64,000 nt of DNA from the NCBI RefSeq assembly GCF_036511935.1, contig NZ_AP028878.1:496001-560000 (forward strand). Direction: 5' to 3'. How positions within the stretch are numbered: position 1 is the stretch's first letter; the number at the start of each line of letters is the position of its first letter. Made by a program: the position numbers and the translations under genes. The notes below the pieces were generated by a model. That model was given only the letters and a program-made list of their open reading frames with translations, did no database searches and was not told the origin of the DNA. Origin of the DNA: Marinobacter nanhaiticus D15-8W (GTDB lineage: Bacteria; Pseudomonadota; Gammaproteobacteria; Pseudomonadales; Oleiphilaceae). This document shows positions 26,927-34,246 of the stretch, one piece after another.

Positions 26927-28738
26927 CTAAGAGGAATGAGCGGATTCCAGTCGATCGAGAAAGGCTTCCGCCGATATCTCGCCTACTGTCCGCTGCGCCC
27001 GGTACTCCTTGCCGTCGGGACCGAATAGCAGGATCGTCGGCGGGCCCACCACCTGGAGTTGACGCATGAGCGCCTGGTCGATGGCGTCGTTGCGGGTCAC
27101 ATCCGCCTGCAGCAACTGCATATCCGCCATCGCCCTTTGAACGGCAGGGTCGCCGAAAACTTCTTCCTCGATGACTTTGCACGAGACGCACCAGTCCGCG
27201 TAGAACTCGACCAGCGTCCACTGACCTTGGTTGCCGGCTTTGTCGAGTGCTTCATCGAGATCAGATTTTGATTTGAATACGGTGAATTCAGTTTCCGGTG
27301 CTGGCCGAGTCATCTCCGCCGCTTGCGGGGGCAGGCGAACGAACGGCTGCAGCGGACGTAGCCATTGATCACCACCGGCGGCCCCACCGATCACCATCAA
27401 TCCACCCCACAGGCAGATCATCAGGCCGACACTGCCGACCAGCTGCTGCAATGCCTCGGACGAGGCCAGTGGTTTGCGCAGGCGCCAGAGCGTGAGTCCC
27501 AGGCCCAGCGCAAGAGCACCCCAGAGAAGGAGCTCGGCGGGGCCGGGAATAATGCGCTCGAGGAACCAGACGGCGGTGCCCAGTAGAATGAAGCCGAAGG
27601 CGGCCTTCACCGCCACCATCCAACGGCCGGGTTTGGGTAGCAGCCCCGAGCCCACGGTGGCCAGCAGGATGAGCGGCGCCCCCATGCCCAGACCGAGAGC
27701 CAGCAGAGCAAGGCCACCGAGTGTCGCGTCGCCCGTATCGGCAATATAGATCAGTGCGCCTGCAAGAGGAGCCGTCATGCACGGGCTGGCGAGGAGCGCA
27801 GAGAGGAAGCCCATGACGGCGGCGCCGGTGAGACTGCCCCCTTTTTGCCGCTGATTCACGCGGTCAAGGCGCTGCCGCAGGACGGCCGGGATGCGGAGCT
27901 CATAAATACCAAACATGGCCAGTGCCAATAGCACAAAAATGACGGCCAGGGGCACGATGAATACTGGTGCCTGTAGTGCTGCCTGGAGATTGGCGCCAGC
28001 CAGTGCGGCTGCGACACCGAGCAAGGCATAGGTGAATGCCATGGAGACGACGAAAACCGACGAAAGCCAGAGAGCCCGCGCTCGCCTTGCCTGGCTACCG
28101 ACGATCACGGCGGAAAGGATCGGAATCATCGGCAGGACACAGGGCGTAAACACCAGCAGCAGACCGAGGCCGAAGAAAATGGCGAGATTCAGCAAGAGTC
28201 CGCTACCGGCGAGTTGTCGGGCGAGTGACTGGTCCGTCGCCTGGTTCTGCGCCGCCGGAGAGCCAGGCCCATCGGCGGCGGTGGCTTGCGCCTTGCCCGT
28301 CGCAGGACCGGCGCGATCCAACGTCACGGTGGTGTGCTGGGGGGGATAGCAAAGGCCCGCCTCGGCACAGCCCTGCCAGGTCAGTTTCAGCTTGCGGGCA
28401 TCCTGCGGTTGAATCAGGATCTGCGCAGAATTGAAATAAACCTCGGAATCGCCGAAAAATTCATCGGTAATGATCTCTCCTTCCGGATAGTCGACGGACC
28501 TGATCGGCGAATCCACACCCTCGACGTTCATGCGTTTCCGGTAAAGGTAGTAGTCTGGCGCGATATCCCAGGACAGGGTGACGGAGCCGTCGGCATTGGT
28601 CGACAGCTGATAGTCGAACGCCTGCTCAGGGGAGAGATAATCGTCACTGGCCAGGCTCGGTTGCGCCCAAAAGACCCCGGGTGCAGCCAGCAGGAGCAGG
28701 TAACCGAGCAAAATTACTGGCAGGCGAGGGTGTACCAC
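26927..28738 (-). CDS. dsbD: Thiol:disulfide interchange protein DsbD
   Basis: This 603-residue protein has all three DsbD parts. A signal peptide leads into the periplasmic immunoglobulin-like domain with WQGCAEAGLCYPP. The eight-helix membrane domain has LVFTPCVLPMIP and SPCMTAPLAG, its redox cysteines. The C-terminal thioredoxin domain has DWCVSCKVIEEE. It moves electrons from cytoplasmic thioredoxin to periplasmic thiol proteins. The start is GTG at 28738, six bases after AAGGAG. It heads the operon and is divergent from the two-component genes, an order that resembles the P. aeruginosa PA2476-PA2480 locus. Confidence 0.92.
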   Translation of the reverse strand: MVHPRLPVILLGYLLLLAAPGVFWAQPSLASDDYLSPEQAFDYQLSTNADGSVTLSWDIAPDYYLYRKRMNVEGVDSPIRSVDYPEGEIITDEFFGDSEVYFNSAQILIQPQDARKLKLTWQGCAEAGLCYPPQHTTVTLDRAGPATGKAQATAADGPGSPAAQNQATDQSLARQLAGSGLLLNLAIFFGLGLLLVFTPCVLPMIPILSAVIVGSQARRARALWLSSVFVVSMAFTYALLGVAAALAGANLQAALQAPVFIVPLAVIFVLLALAMFGIYELRIPAVLRQRLDRVNQRQKGGSLTGAAVMGFLSALLASPCMTAPLAGALIYIADTGDATLGGLALLALGLGMGAPLILLATVGSGLLPKPGRWMVAVKAAFGFILLGTAVWFLERIIPGPAELLLWGALALGLGLTLWRLRKPLASSEALQQLVGSVGLMICLWGGLMVIGGAAGGDQWLRPLQPFVRLPPQAAEMTRPAPETEFTVFKSKSDLDEALDKAGNQGQWTLVEFYADWCVSCKVIEEEVFGDPAVQRAMADMQLLQADVTRNDAIDQALMRQLQVVGPPTILLFGPDGKEYRAQRTVGEISAEAFLDRLESAHSS

Positions 28739-28817
28739 TCCGAACTCCTTGGTTTATGGCCGATCAGCGGAATAACCGGGCAGGGCATTGAACGTGCCGT
28801 CAGCCTGCTGGCGCGCG

Positions 28818-28834
28818 ATTAAGGCAACATTAAA
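28818..28834. promoter_or_regulatory. PmrA/QseB-type direct repeat between dsbD and the response regulator
   Basis: ATTAAGGCAACATTAAA contains two ATTAA half sites one helical turn (11 bp) apart, the spacing used by PmrA/QseB-type OmpR-family regulators. It lies in the divergent promoter region, close to the start of dsbD. A second such pair is at 30955. Confidence 0.45.
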
Positions 28835-28947
28835 GGGAACTTTCCGGCGGCAAAGGAGACTCTCTGGTCTCGAACAGAACGCTTGGGGCTGAAACAGGAC
28901 ACACCATTGTCAGTGCCAAAATCACATCGAAAGTCATGGGCGGATGC

Positions 28948-29634
28948 ATGCACGTATTGCTGGTAGAAGATGACGAACTGGTTGCGTCCGGTCTGATTGC
29001 GGGCCTTGAATTGCACGGGTTTGTGGTGGATTGGGTGAGCCGTGGTCGTCAGGCGGATCAGGCGCTGGGATTGTTTACTGCTGATGCGGTCATACTGGAT
29101 CTGGGACTGCCGGACGTGGATGGGCTCTCCATGTTGCGTAAATGGCGCGGTGAGGGAAACGACGTCCCGATCCTGATACTGACCGCTCGGGATGCGCTGG
29201 ATGAACGGATCGTCGGGCTTGAGGCCGGTGGGGACGATTACGTGCTCAAACCGTTCGAGTTGGACGAGCTGGCGGCCCGCCTCCATGCCTTGGTGCGCCG
29301 GGCAGCCGGACGTGCCGTTTCCGAAATCGTTCATGGTGACCTTGTCCTCCGGCCATCGAAGGGCGAAGTGCTGCTGGGCGACCATCCCGTCGCGCTGTCG
29401 CGCCGGGAACTGACGTTGCTGGAAAAATTCCTCAATGCCCGCGGCGCTGTACTGACCGAAGAACAGCTAAAAGATAGCCTCTATGGCATGGCCGCTGATG
29501 TCGAGAGCAATGCCTTGAACGTACATATCTATCACCTGCGCCGGAAGCTGGGGCGCGAACTCATCGAGACGGTGCGCGGCGTCGGATTCAGGCTGGGACC
29601 GCCGCTGGCCGCATCTGAAGATTCTGCGGTATGA
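28948..29634 (+). CDS. OmpR-family response regulator, QseB/DsbR-like
   Basis: A 228-residue protein from the start used here. The receiver domain begins MHVLLVEDDE, with the phosphorylation site Asp51 (ILDLGLPDVDG) and LKPF as the conserved Lys loop. The C-terminal winged helix includes LSRRELTLLEKFL and SNALNVHIYHLRRKLG. An in-frame ATG at 28936 would add MGGC; both have weak ribosome sites, and 28948 matches the usual N-terminus. It overlaps the kinase gene by 4 bases. Neighbouring dsb genes suggest it controls thiol-redox functions, as DsbR does in Pseudomonas. Confidence 0.87.
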   Translation: MHVLLVEDDELVASGLIAGLELHGFVVDWVSRGRQADQALGLFTADAVILDLGLPDVDGLSMLRKWRGEGNDVPILILTARDALDERIVGLEAGGDDYVLKPFELDELAARLHALVRRAAGRAVSEIVHGDLVLRPSKGEVLLGDHPVALSRRELTLLEKFLNARGAVLTEEQLKDSLYGMAADVESNALNVHIYHLRRKLGRELIETVRGVGFRLGPPLAASEDSAV

Positions 29635-30920
29635 GCCTGCAGCGCCGCCTGCTGCTGCTTCTGGGTGGCAGCTTCGTTGTCTTGTGGTTGACTGCCGCGG
29701 GGCTTCTCTATGTCTATCTTGACCGGCAGGTTTCAGAGACCCTGGACCAGCGGCTGGCCGCTTCGGCGACCATGGTGGCTGGACTCATTGCACGCCAGCC
29801 GGATCTGTTGACAGCGCCCAGTGAGAACCCGCTGCTGGTTGAACCCGAAACCGAAGGCGTCGCCTGTCAGGTGCGTTCCGCAGGCGGACAGGTGCTGCTG
29901 CAGACCAGTGGAGCCGACGCCCTGCTGTCGGATACCGCTGGGACCGGGTTCGCGACTCGCACTATCGGCGAAACCCAGTGGCGGCTCTTCACGCTCGACC
30001 ACAAGGGGGTGCTGATTACCACGGCAGACCGCATGACCGAGCGGTCGAGACTGCAAAACGGCATCATCATCGTGATGGTCGTTCCCTTTGCGCTTGCGTT
30101 GGTTGGCAGTCTGCTCGCGCTCTGGTTGGGTGTGAAACGCGGTCTTCGTCCGCTACAGCGTTTATCCCTGGCGCTGGGCAGCCGCGAGCCCACCAACCTC
30201 GATCCGGTCGATATCGGTACGGCGCCAGCCGAACTTGAGCCGGTCGTCGAGACCCTCAACAACCTGTTCGTCCGGGTCGACCGTACGGTACGACGCGAGC
30301 AGCGCTTCGCCAGCAATGCTGCTCATGAATTCCGCACCCCCCTGACGGGGATCAAGACCCATCTTCAGGTGGCCCAAAAGACCTCGGGCGAGCAGCAGCA
30401 ACAGGCACTGAGGAACGCGGAGCGGGGCGTCGGCCGGCTCCAGCGCGTCACGGAGCAGTTGCTGTTGCTGGCTCGGCTTGAGCAGGGCAGGGAATGGCCT
30501 GGCGATGCCGAGTCCCGTGTCGATCGGGTGGTCGCGGAAGCCACTGCCGATCTGCCCCATGGTGAAAGACTGCAGGTCGAGGCTCAGGCCGTCGGTAGCA
30601 GTCTGCAGGTGCCCCAGGTGCTGGCGGCGGTCGCCGTACGAAATCTTGTTGAAAATGCATTGAAATACTCTGGCGGTGACCGCCCGGTTGAACTGCAGGT
30701 ACGCGAGGTCCTGGGGACGGTGACGTTCGTGGTGCGGGATTACGGCAGTATCGATGATGACGCCAGTAGCCAGGAAAGCGCGCGCTCAGAGGTGCGGGGA
30801 CATGGCCTGGGATTGGCAATCGTCGAGACCATCGTCTCCCGGTTTGCAGGTAGTGTCCGTTCCGAACGCAACGCCTGGAATGGCCAGGATTGGATTCTGG
30901 AATTCGCCACCCGAAAATGA
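29631..30920 (+). CDS. Sensor histidine kinase, QseC/DsbS-like
   Basis: This 429-residue kinase has two membrane helices (about residues 8-29 and 144-167) flanking a ~115-residue periplasmic domain, then HAMP-like sequence. The phospho-acceptor is His232 in AAHEFRTPLTG. The N box is NLVENALKYSG and the G2 box GHGLGLAIVET; the G1 box is unusual (DYGSI in place of DxGxG). The protein contains one cysteine only, Cys79, in the periplasmic domain. In Pseudomonas DsbS, a periplasmic cysteine is reported to bind Cu(I), as I recall. Copper sensing here is therefore a reasonable inference. Confidence 0.86.
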   Translation: MSLQRRLLLLLGGSFVVLWLTAAGLLYVYLDRQVSETLDQRLAASATMVAGLIARQPDLLTAPSENPLLVEPETEGVACQVRSAGGQVLLQTSGADALLSDTAGTGFATRTIGETQWRLFTLDHKGVLITTADRMTERSRLQNGIIIVMVVPFALALVGSLLALWLGVKRGLRPLQRLSLALGSREPTNLDPVDIGTAPAELEPVVETLNNLFVRVDRTVRREQRFASNAAHEFRTPLTGIKTHLQVAQKTSGEQQQQALRNAERGVGRLQRVTEQLLLLARLEQGREWPGDAESRVDRVVAEATADLPHGERLQVEAQAVGSSLQVPQVLAAVAVRNLVENALKYSGGDRPVELQVREVLGTVTFVVRDYGSIDDDASSQESARSEVRGHGLGLAIVETIVSRFAGSVRSERNAWNGQDWILEFATRK

Positions 30921-30954
30921 TGCGACGTGCTCTCGTCCGAAACGGTCAGGCCCC

Positions 30955-30971
30955 CTTAATGTTCAGTTAAT
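30955..30971 (+). promoter_or_regulatory. PmrA/QseB-type direct repeat upstream of a small membrane protein
   Basis: CTTAATGTTCAGTTAAT has two TTAAT half sites 11 bp apart, close to the CTTAAT-N5-CTTAAT box of PmrA/QseB regulators. It lies 82 bases upstream of the ATG at 31053 and just after the kinase gene. It may drive the small protein gene as part of the two-component regulon. Confidence 0.5.
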
Positions 30972-31052
30972 CACCATGGCGCATCGTCGTTGAACAGATC
31001 GGGCTCAGTGTCGCTCGATCGTATCAACATCCATCGTGTTCAGGAGGAGCCA

Positions 31053-31229
31053 ATGGTGAGTACGCGTCCCGTTCGTCGAAAGAACAACGATATCTTGCTT
31101 GCCGTATTCACGGCGGCGTTTGTCTGGGCCTGTAGCGTCTGCATTACGGATTCGCCGGTCAAGTTCTATCCGGATGCGACCGGACCGTACGCCGGAACTG
31201 CGTCATCCACAGGCGTCGGTAGTTACTGA
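31053..31229 (+). CDS. Small single-pass membrane protein of unknown function
   Basis: This 58-residue protein has a basic N-terminus (STRPVRRKN), one hydrophobic segment (ILLAVFTAAFVWACSVC, about residues 14-30) and a short polar tail rich in Gly, Ser and Thr. Two cysteines, CSVC, close the membrane segment. AGGAGG lies just before the ATG, a strong reason to accept it. The upstream PmrA/QseB-like repeat and the adjacent kinase gene suggest it belongs to that regulon. No family is recognised. Confidence 0.65.
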   Translation: MVSTRPVRRKNNDILLAVFTAAFVWACSVCITDSPVKFYPDATGPYAGTASSTGVGSY

Positions 31230-31546
31230 ATCAACGTTCTAGCCCGGGCAGTCGTCGCATTTTGAAGGAGCGGGATGGATAAACGCTCATGAAGATGTAT
31301 ATCCGTATTAATGGTATGCCCGCCCGGGCTCCCGTACGCTGTCACAAGAGGGTTTCGACGATTCCGCACATCGCGGTGACACAGGGTCGCCGCGTGTTCA
31401 GGAAGGGGAGCCCGCCCCTGCATTTCCCACAATTTTTTTTCGAAACCCTCAGCTTCTGAAACGTTCGTCATTGCCGTTTGTCCCAGCGGGGTCTGGACTG
31501 CAGCGATGAGCGGCCCGAGCAACATTCGACGGAGAGAGGGATATTC
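31230..31546. other. Intergenic stretch with a spaced inverted repeat
   Basis: AGCCCGGGC at 31241-31249 and its complement GCCCGGGCT at 31322-31330 are 72 bases apart and could close a longer RNA structure. A T-run (TTTTTTTT) occurs around 31432-31439. No convincing gene is seen. A 56-codon frame near 31289 lacks support. Confidence 0.4.
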
Positions 31547-32926
31547 ATGTTTATTGAGAAGATAAAGTCAGAAGGACTCTCGCAACTCTCATATCTGATC
31601 GGGGGAGGCGGAAAAGCGGTCGTTATCGACCCCCGTCGCGACTGCGAGATCTACGTCGAGAAGGCAGCCCAACTCGGCTGCCGCATTACGCATATCTTTG
31701 AGACACATCGTAACGAAGATCTGGTTTCCGGCGCACCGATCCTCGCTGAGCTGACGGGTGCCACGGTCTATCACGGCCCTAACGCCGCTGGGGATGTGAA
31801 ATATGCCAAAACGGCGGCTGAGGGAGAAAGCTTCAAGGCTGGCGAGGTGCGTATCGAGGTTCTGGAAACGCCGGGACACACCGATGACAGTGTGTCCTAC
31901 GTGCTGTACGACCAGTCGTTTGGCGATGACGCCGTAGCCGTCTGCACCGGCGACGCACTCTTCGTCGGTGATGTCGGACGTACGGATTTTTATCCAGATC
32001 GCGCCAAGGAAGTTGCAGGACTTCTTTTTGACAGCCTGCAAAAGCTCCTGACCCTCGGCGATCATGTATACGTGCTACCGGCCCATGGTGCGGGTTCGGT
32101 CTGTGGGGACAACATGGCCAACCGCGATTTTTCATCGATCGGTTATGAGCGCGCCCACAACAAGATGCTCCAGATCACTGATCGAGACGAATTCATTGCC
32201 GCCAAACTCGACGAACATCACTACCAGCCGCCGTACTTCCGCTTGATGGAGCGACTCAATCTCGAAGGAGGCACGCCAGCGAGCCGTGTATTGGTTCCCG
32301 CCCCTCTGGACCTGAAGGAGCTACGGGAGCTGGCTAAGCATTCAGTGCTCGTTGATGTCAGGGATGTGACTGCCTACCTCGGGTCGCATGTGGCGGGGAG
32401 TCTTGCCTTGCCGGTCGGTATGTTGGCTTCTTTTGCCGGATGGCTCATCGAACCCGATAAACAAATCACGCTGATTGCCGAGAGTGATGCCCAGGCTGAA
32501 ACAGCCGCCCGGCATCTCGCCCGTATCGGCTTCGATAACATTGCAGGGTACTTCGCTTTACCGATACCGGGCTGGGCGGCCAACGCTTTGTCATTCGACG
32601 CCGTTTCCGTGGTTGGCGTCGACGAGGTGGCGCGTCGGGTCGAGGAACGCCCATCCGGCTGGCAGCTGCTCGATGTGCGTAGCCAGTCCGAAGTGGAAAG
32701 CGGCGTTATCGAAGGCTCCAGGCACATCTATGTCGGTCATGTTCCGGTCGAACTCGAATCGCTTTCGCGCGATACGCATTACACCGTGATGTGTGCGAGT
32801 GGCGCCCGGGCAACCGTCGCCGCCTCTGTGCTGGTCAGTCAGGGCTTCAACAACGTCGACGTCTTCATGGGGTCGATGGGGGCATGGCAAAGTGAAGGTC
32901 ACGCCGTGGCGGATAAACCGGCCTAG
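31547..32926 (+). CDS. Persulfide dioxygenase-like MBL-fold protein with two rhodanese domains
   Basis: This 459-residue protein has an N-terminal metallo-beta-lactamase fold with the ETHE1 iron ligands His54 (ETHRNED), His111 (TPGHTDD) and Asp136 (CTGDALFVGDVGRTDF). The remaining HxHxDH ligands are replaced (Asn, Leu), consistent with a mononuclear iron site rather than a dinuclear one. Two rhodanese domains follow; the first has no catalytic Cys, while the second has VMCASGARA. It should oxidise persulfide sulfur in the cytoplasm. The start at 31547 follows GGAGAGAGGG; an upstream in-frame ATG (31478) has none. Confidence 0.83.
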   Translation: MFIEKIKSEGLSQLSYLIGGGGKAVVIDPRRDCEIYVEKAAQLGCRITHIFETHRNEDLVSGAPILAELTGATVYHGPNAAGDVKYAKTAAEGESFKAGEVRIEVLETPGHTDDSVSYVLYDQSFGDDAVAVCTGDALFVGDVGRTDFYPDRAKEVAGLLFDSLQKLLTLGDHVYVLPAHGAGSVCGDNMANRDFSSIGYERAHNKMLQITDRDEFIAAKLDEHHYQPPYFRLMERLNLEGGTPASRVLVPAPLDLKELRELAKHSVLVDVRDVTAYLGSHVAGSLALPVGMLASFAGWLIEPDKQITLIAESDAQAETAARHLARIGFDNIAGYFALPIPGWAANALSFDAVSVVGVDEVARRVEERPSGWQLLDVRSQSEVESGVIEGSRHIYVGHVPVELESLSRDTHYTVMCASGARATVAASVLVSQGFNNVDVFMGSMGAWQSEGHAVADKPA

Positions 32927-33019
32927 CAGAGACCGCCTGCCGCCCATTCCATCTGTACTGGTTACAGTTGGCGCCTGAAGCCGCACTGTATTGGTCACAT
33001 TTCAGTCTACCTGTGCCTG

Positions 33020-33058
33020 CCCCGTTTGCGGTCATTTTGTGACCATAAGCAAACGGGG
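33020..33058. promoter_or_regulatory. Compound inverted repeat upstream of the DUF1127 gene
   Basis: CCCCGTTTGC (33020-33029) and GCAAACGGGG (33049-33058) are perfect 10-bp complements. Inside them GGTCA (33030-33034) and TGACC (33040-33044) form a second pair. No T-run follows. Extra GGTCA/TGACC half sites lie at about 32993 and 33060. It may be an operator or leader RNA structure. Confidence 0.6.
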
Positions 33059-33138
33059 AGTGACCGCTGCAGATGTCCAAGGCGAGCGACTTATATACCC
33101 CGTCCTTTCCACCTTCAGACCAAAGCGGGGTAACGACC

Positions 33139-33309
33139 ATGCAAGGCAGGATTCTCCAGACCCTCAGAGTCTGGCAACATCGAGCGACTTCCCGGAAATC
33201 ACTGCGTCAGCACATGATGTGGAGCGACACGGCGGTGATCGAGCGGGATCTGGGTATGATTCCAGGCAGCCTGAAGCGCGAGGCGCACAAGTTTTTCTGG
33301 CAGGCCTAG
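33139..33309 (+). CDS. DUF1127 (YjiS-like) small basic protein
   Basis: This 56-residue, Arg/Lys-rich protein reads LRVWQHRATSRKSLRQHM in its first half and ERDLGMIPGSLKREAHKFFW at its end. That matches the DUF1127 pattern of an aromatic/basic helix, a D-[IL]-G motif and EA-x-[KR]-x-FW. DUF1127 proteins are often linked to stress or RNA metabolism; the role here is unknown. The start at 33139 gives the typical family length; the frame also opens at 33073. A strong terminator follows. Confidence 0.68.
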   Translation: MQGRILQTLRVWQHRATSRKSLRQHMMWSDTAVIERDLGMIPGSLKREAHKFFWQA

Positions 33310-33312
33310 AAG

Positions 33313-33345
33313 CACAAAAACACCGGCAACCCCGGTGTTTTTGTG
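33313..33345. terminator. Bidirectional Rho-independent terminator
   Basis: CACAAAAACACCGG pairs with CCGGTGTTTTTGTG around CAAC. The A and T tracts give a T-run on both strands. It lies between the convergent DUF1127 gene and the TSUP permease gene. Confidence 0.9.
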
Positions 33346-33358
33346 TATGGAACAGGCG

Positions 33359-34102
33359 TTAGCCGCTAATACCCTTCACGATTAGCAAACTCCCCGAGAC
33401 CAGCAACAGCACCCGGCAAATCCGGATAAACGTATCGCCGTCGAAGCGCTTCTGGATGGCATAACCAAGCTGGATGCCGACCCAGGCCGCCGGTAGTAAG
33501 AGCAGCGAGACGAACAGCAACCGCTCCTCCCAGAAGCCGTTGATCTGGTATGGGATTACCTTGGTCAGGTTCATCAGGCCGAACAGCACGGCGGCCGTGC
33601 CCAGCCACTTCAGCTTTTCCAATTGCTGGCCCAGGAAGTAGACGCTTAACGGTGGCCCGCCGGCGTGGATCAGCGTGCTGGTGACACCGGAAATTGCACC
33701 CCAGAACCAGCTGGCGCGCTGGAAACGGCTCAGCCAGCCGGAGAAGTTCTGCCAGCCGGCGAATAACACCGAGACGATACCGGTCACCAACTCCAGTGCA
33801 CTTGTAGAGAGCGTGCCCAGCAGCGCCCCGCCGATAGCAATGCCGATCAGGACCGACGGTGCCAGGCGCTTGAGTTCGGTCCAGGACGCCTGCTTCCGGT
33901 ACAAGTGAATCGCCCGCACGTCCATGAACAGCAACACTGGCAGCATGATCACCGTTGCCGTGGGGAGTGGGATGACCAGCGCCAGCAAGGGAACGGCCAG
34001 TACGCCTGCGCCACCGGCAAAGCCGGATTTGGAAATGCCGGTCAGGATCACGCCGACGACGGCAAGAATCCAGAACAGGAGGGTATCGAAAGGCGCGGCC
34101 AT
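33359..34102 (-). CDS. TSUP-family permease (TauE/SafE-like)
   Basis: This 247-residue protein has 7-8 membrane segments, including GISKSGFAGGAGVLAVPLL and HAGGPPLSVYFLG, the two repeated TSUP motifs. The family exports or imports sulfite, sulfoacetate or other organosulfur anions; the substrate is not determinable. The start at 34102 follows AGAGAG; an ATG ten codons upstream is an alternative. It lies downstream of nirK on the same strand, behind a hairpin, so it is probably separately transcribed. Confidence 0.85.
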   Translation of the reverse strand: MAAPFDTLLFWILAVVGVILTGISKSGFAGGAGVLAVPLLALVIPLPTATVIMLPVLLFMDVRAIHLYRKQASWTELKRLAPSVLIGIAIGGALLGTLSTSALELVTGIVSVLFAGWQNFSGWLSRFQRASWFWGAISGVTSTLIHAGGPPLSVYFLGQQLEKLKWLGTAAVLFGLMNLTKVIPYQINGFWEERLLFVSLLLLPAAWVGIQLGYAIQKRFDGDTFIRICRVLLLVSGSLLIVKGISG

Positions 34103-34208
34103 GCAGTCTCTCTTGGCGGGAAAGAGAGCCATGCTGGCGCAGTCGCTCCGGCTTGTCCATGACAGTCCATGACATAGCCGCCCCGGTGAGCAATGACCGC
34201 AAATGACA

Positions 34209-34229
34209 GGGGCCGGACTCGCCGGCCCC
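34209..34229 (-). terminator. GC-rich hairpin after nirK
   Basis: GGGGCCGG (34209-34216) pairs with CCGGCCCC (34222-34229) around 5 bases, 17 bases beyond the nirK stop. The stem is very stable, but there is no T-run. Confidence 0.5.
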
Positions 34230-34246
34230 GGAAGAGAGGACTTGGG

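Noticed and set aside
31289..31460. Small frame beginning MKMYIRINGMPARAP
   Set aside because: No ribosome site at the usual distance, no domain and an atypical amino-acid make-up; the region is better treated as intergenic with an inverted repeat.
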